A DNA stretch of 7,752 bases from positions 1 through 7,752 of the forward strand of contig JAITGB010000280.1 in assembly GCA_031280945.1 (NCBI GenBank), given 5' to 3'. This DNA is from Spirochaetales bacterium. Its GTDB lineage: Bacteria > Spirochaetota > Spirochaetia > DTKZ01. Positions 7,301 through 7,752 of this stretch are shown here, in pieces (within the stretch, counting starts at the first letter, position 1; every line of letters begins with the position of its first letter). A model generated the notes under the pieces. It did not search any database, had not been told where the DNA came from, and was given only the letters and a program-made list of their open reading frames with translations. The translations under genes and the position numbers were made by a program.

Positions 7301-7729
7301 TCCTGGACGATAGACCTTATACGGCGTACGGAGTCTTCGCTGAACTTTGGCTACACGTTTACTTTTTCTGTTTTCAGGATGCTTGACCTTAAGTTTTCCG
7401 CGCAGTCGAGCAATACCATGATGTATACCTACTTTCCGGGATACGCCCAGGAGGTTGGGGTGGAGAAGCGCAATCCTTTTGTAGACCTTGCAAAATCTTT
7501 TAATTTTTTCAACAGCGATTACCGCTACGAGTCTTACTTTAAGGTGGCCTCTGTTATTGTTGAGATTGTTCATCACCTGGATGATTGGGATTTGAGTTTT
7601 TCCTATACGGGTAAGCCCCAGCTTGTTACTTTTAATAATGGCGAGCGGCGTTTTACCTGGGATTCGGTTGTGGGTATTTACCTGCGGTGGGTTCCGATTC
7701 CGCAGATAAAGAGCGAGTTTGAGTATTAG
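4379..7729 (+). CDS. lptD: LptD/OstA-like outer-membrane beta-barrel assembly protein
   Basis: LptD is the outer-membrane translocon that inserts LPS or related glycolipids at the cell surface. With the GTG 4379 start, the product is 1116 residues against 784 in E. coli. Residues 1-21 (MKPSAALLCIFLLCAAVPVFS) form a signal peptide. Residues 69-104 form a SAP-like helix-loop-helix motif. About 130-300 is an LptA/OstA-type beta-jellyroll, ending in the family hallmark VGNIPVFYFPFF (from 284) followed by HPVFGTRSREG. From about 310 to the end are alternating aromatic/polar beta strands of the barrel, ending in a tyrosine. A Lys/Glu-rich segment at about 602-641 is probably a long loop. The mature chain has a single cysteine (C80), so the interdomain disulphides of E. 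coli LptD cannot form. It follows uvrA by 12 bases. GTG 4370 would add three residues but has a poorer ribosome site. The LptD family call is firm; the cargo is uncertain because Treponema species such as T. pallidum lack LPS. Confidence 0.88.
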   Translation: MKPSAALLCIFLLCAAVPVFSQAASPPAGNVPAGDASGAGTEKVETPAEKMRVLRGSALLRDVLPMDIRTSSFTELAAWCKRLGLPADGDRASLERRIYEYYGLDVPKKEEQGAGGNEIKIESAQKTEYFSLDDFKEDYVRLDGGVSMRIVDSQKGHTYTITANSIIYNQNRKLLNAVGDVAYSITGEGRDEVFTGESITLNIDSWEGYFFEGTTFRERTVEEKPLTFRIRGEFVSRSTTDFVVMENARITSSPRLPPNYEIRADKIWILGPGDWGLSGATLHVGNIPVFYFPFFFYPGDEVVFHPVFGTRSREGTFMQTTTYFLGNRKNEEFPFAFLQLTDDEENNKVKERHGIFLRDTDVKLENTDRYVKLIFDAYTNLGFFTGIGIELSGMNPVLKTLKLDSGLALSRNLYRDTVPGYMGAYTPHFQETDGSLSMHWNRARLGDFDFPFRFANTAKLSLDLGKLSLNFLFEEYSDAYFDEDFYQYRAEQIDWSKFMRTIEEEKNLPIKERLNWQIDGSFSPDVSFLSPYVSNFSISRFTALMDLRSKDTNSSRLEPYAQNVDPTRRFFYPDTLTAPEISFQMGGTLLSSDRKAASSPGADAKKDEKFSLRVPWEEDEEKKAEAAKEEEDLKLPELRKDITVSLFPAPFGYSIRYSFSPRLVYQRYTNSRGWDAPEDAEFDFAYRTTTIQNTSQLFYDFLFYDNLFQTKGGVSHALQYQDVSFYDDTITQAERENLLVQAYRYNTQNLTNNVTFSTFPFAHTDMFKSTNFQYNQQILMYRRAFDPAGYTAFGEPVYKDSYFRANREYITANTVSFGSSVDTLPFTPRVQLSYVLPPLEKVFTSTSTLITGPLTSTATFQTRNVNDRWVNQPVSFDEYLKLSDRVSLRGTYLYDYVESTPYSFTGTAQLWFFSGTFLARYTEPYDFDPLIHDWVVRGTEKKFMPANMSLGLDYSVVSEPMWKNRIRFSLALKSSWTIDLIRRTESSLNFGYTFTFSVFRMLDLKFSAQSSNTMMYTYFPGYAQEVGVEKRNPFVDLAKSFNFFNSDYRYESYFKVASVIVEIVHHLDDWDLSFSYTGKPQLVTFNNGERRFTWDSVVGIYLRWVPIPQIKSEFEY
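4583..4690 (+). other. SAP-like motif in the N-terminal region of the LptD-like protein
   Basis: Residues 69-104 read RTSSFTELAAWCKRLGLP, then ADGDRASLERRIYEYYGL. This follows the SAP pattern: a polar start, helix one (ELxxWCKRLGL), a short Gly/Asp loop, and helix two (LERRIYEYYGL). SAP domains are best known as DNA-binding modules of cytosolic or nuclear proteins. Here the motif sits between a signal peptide and the jellyroll domain, so it should be periplasmic. DNA binding is therefore not implied. Confidence 0.5.
6182..6301 (+). other. Low-complexity charged loop in the LptD-like barrel
   Basis: Residues about 602-641 are dominated by Lys, Glu, Asp and Ala (for example EEDEEKKAEAAKEEEDLK) and lack the aromatic alternation of barrel strands on either side. 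They are probably a long solvent-exposed loop, with a possible short charged helix. Which side of the membrane it faces cannot be told from the sequence. Confidence 0.6.
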
Positions 7730-7737
7730 GGTGTAAG

Positions 7738-7743
7738 AGGCGG
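7738..7743 (+). promoter_or_regulatory. Possible ribosome binding site of a gene beyond the window
   Basis: AGGCGG is the same hexamer used before the LptD-like gene. No start codon with a usable frame follows within the remaining nine bases, so a co-directional gene would begin just past the window end. No terminator precedes it. Confidence 0.3.
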
Positions 7744-7752
7744 CGCAAACCC

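Noticed and set aside
6683..7576. Long minus-strand open frame (297 codons) opposite the LptD-like barrel
   Set aside because: The product is a basic, low-information sequence without family features; the + strand barrel sequence is clearly the coding one.
1..7752. CRISPR arrays, tRNA or rRNA genes, transposase genes
   Set aside because: No regularly spaced direct repeats, no tRNA-like cloverleaf or rRNA segments and no transposase domain were recognised; nearly the whole window is covered by four protein genes.

Overview
The window reads as a chromosomal housekeeping segment of a spirochaete, most likely a Treponema-like bacterium. The evidence is the adjacent pair uvrA followed by an LptD/OstA-type outer-membrane protein, which I recall as the order TP0514-TP0515 in Treponema pallidum, together with a strong G- and T-richness of the coding strand and protein sequences of spirochaete character. 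The species cannot be fixed from the sequence alone. All genes lie on the + strand, with intergenic gaps of 12 bases or less or with overlaps, and no terminator-like hairpin with a U-run separates them.

Layout: (1) 1-453 is the 3' end of ispG, an isoprenoid (MEP pathway) iron-sulphur enzyme. (2) 450-1538 is an exported TPR-like protein of unknown function whose start overlaps the ispG stop. Its 5' end appears to be interrupted by a roughly 200-base GC-rich block made of four consecutive perfect hairpins. (3) 1544-4366 is a complete uvrA, the damage-recognition ATPase of nucleotide excision repair, 940 residues long. (4) 4379-7729 is a complete, large LptD-like outer-membrane assembly protein of 1116 residues, with a SAP-like helix motif near its N-terminus. 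(5) The last 23 bases hold a possible ribosome binding site for a further gene just outside the window.

The genes do not form one pathway. They cover isoprenoid synthesis, an unknown envelope protein, DNA repair and outer-membrane biogenesis, packed in one direction and probably at least partly co-transcribed.

The most interesting observation is the hairpin block in the second gene. It is flanked by a 7-base direct repeat (TGAAAAT at 451-457 and 658-664) whose copies are exactly 207 bases (69 codons) apart. Conceptual removal of one repeat period restores a textbook signal peptide starting [18 protein letters not shown] directly at the GTG that overlaps the ispG stop. This looks like an in-frame insertion of a small palindromic element into a protein-coding gene, comparable in behaviour to Rickettsia palindromic elements. 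That comparison is an inference, and the family is not one I can name. Second in interest is the LptD-like protein: a SAP-like motif in a protein predicted to be exported, and only one cysteine in the mature chain.
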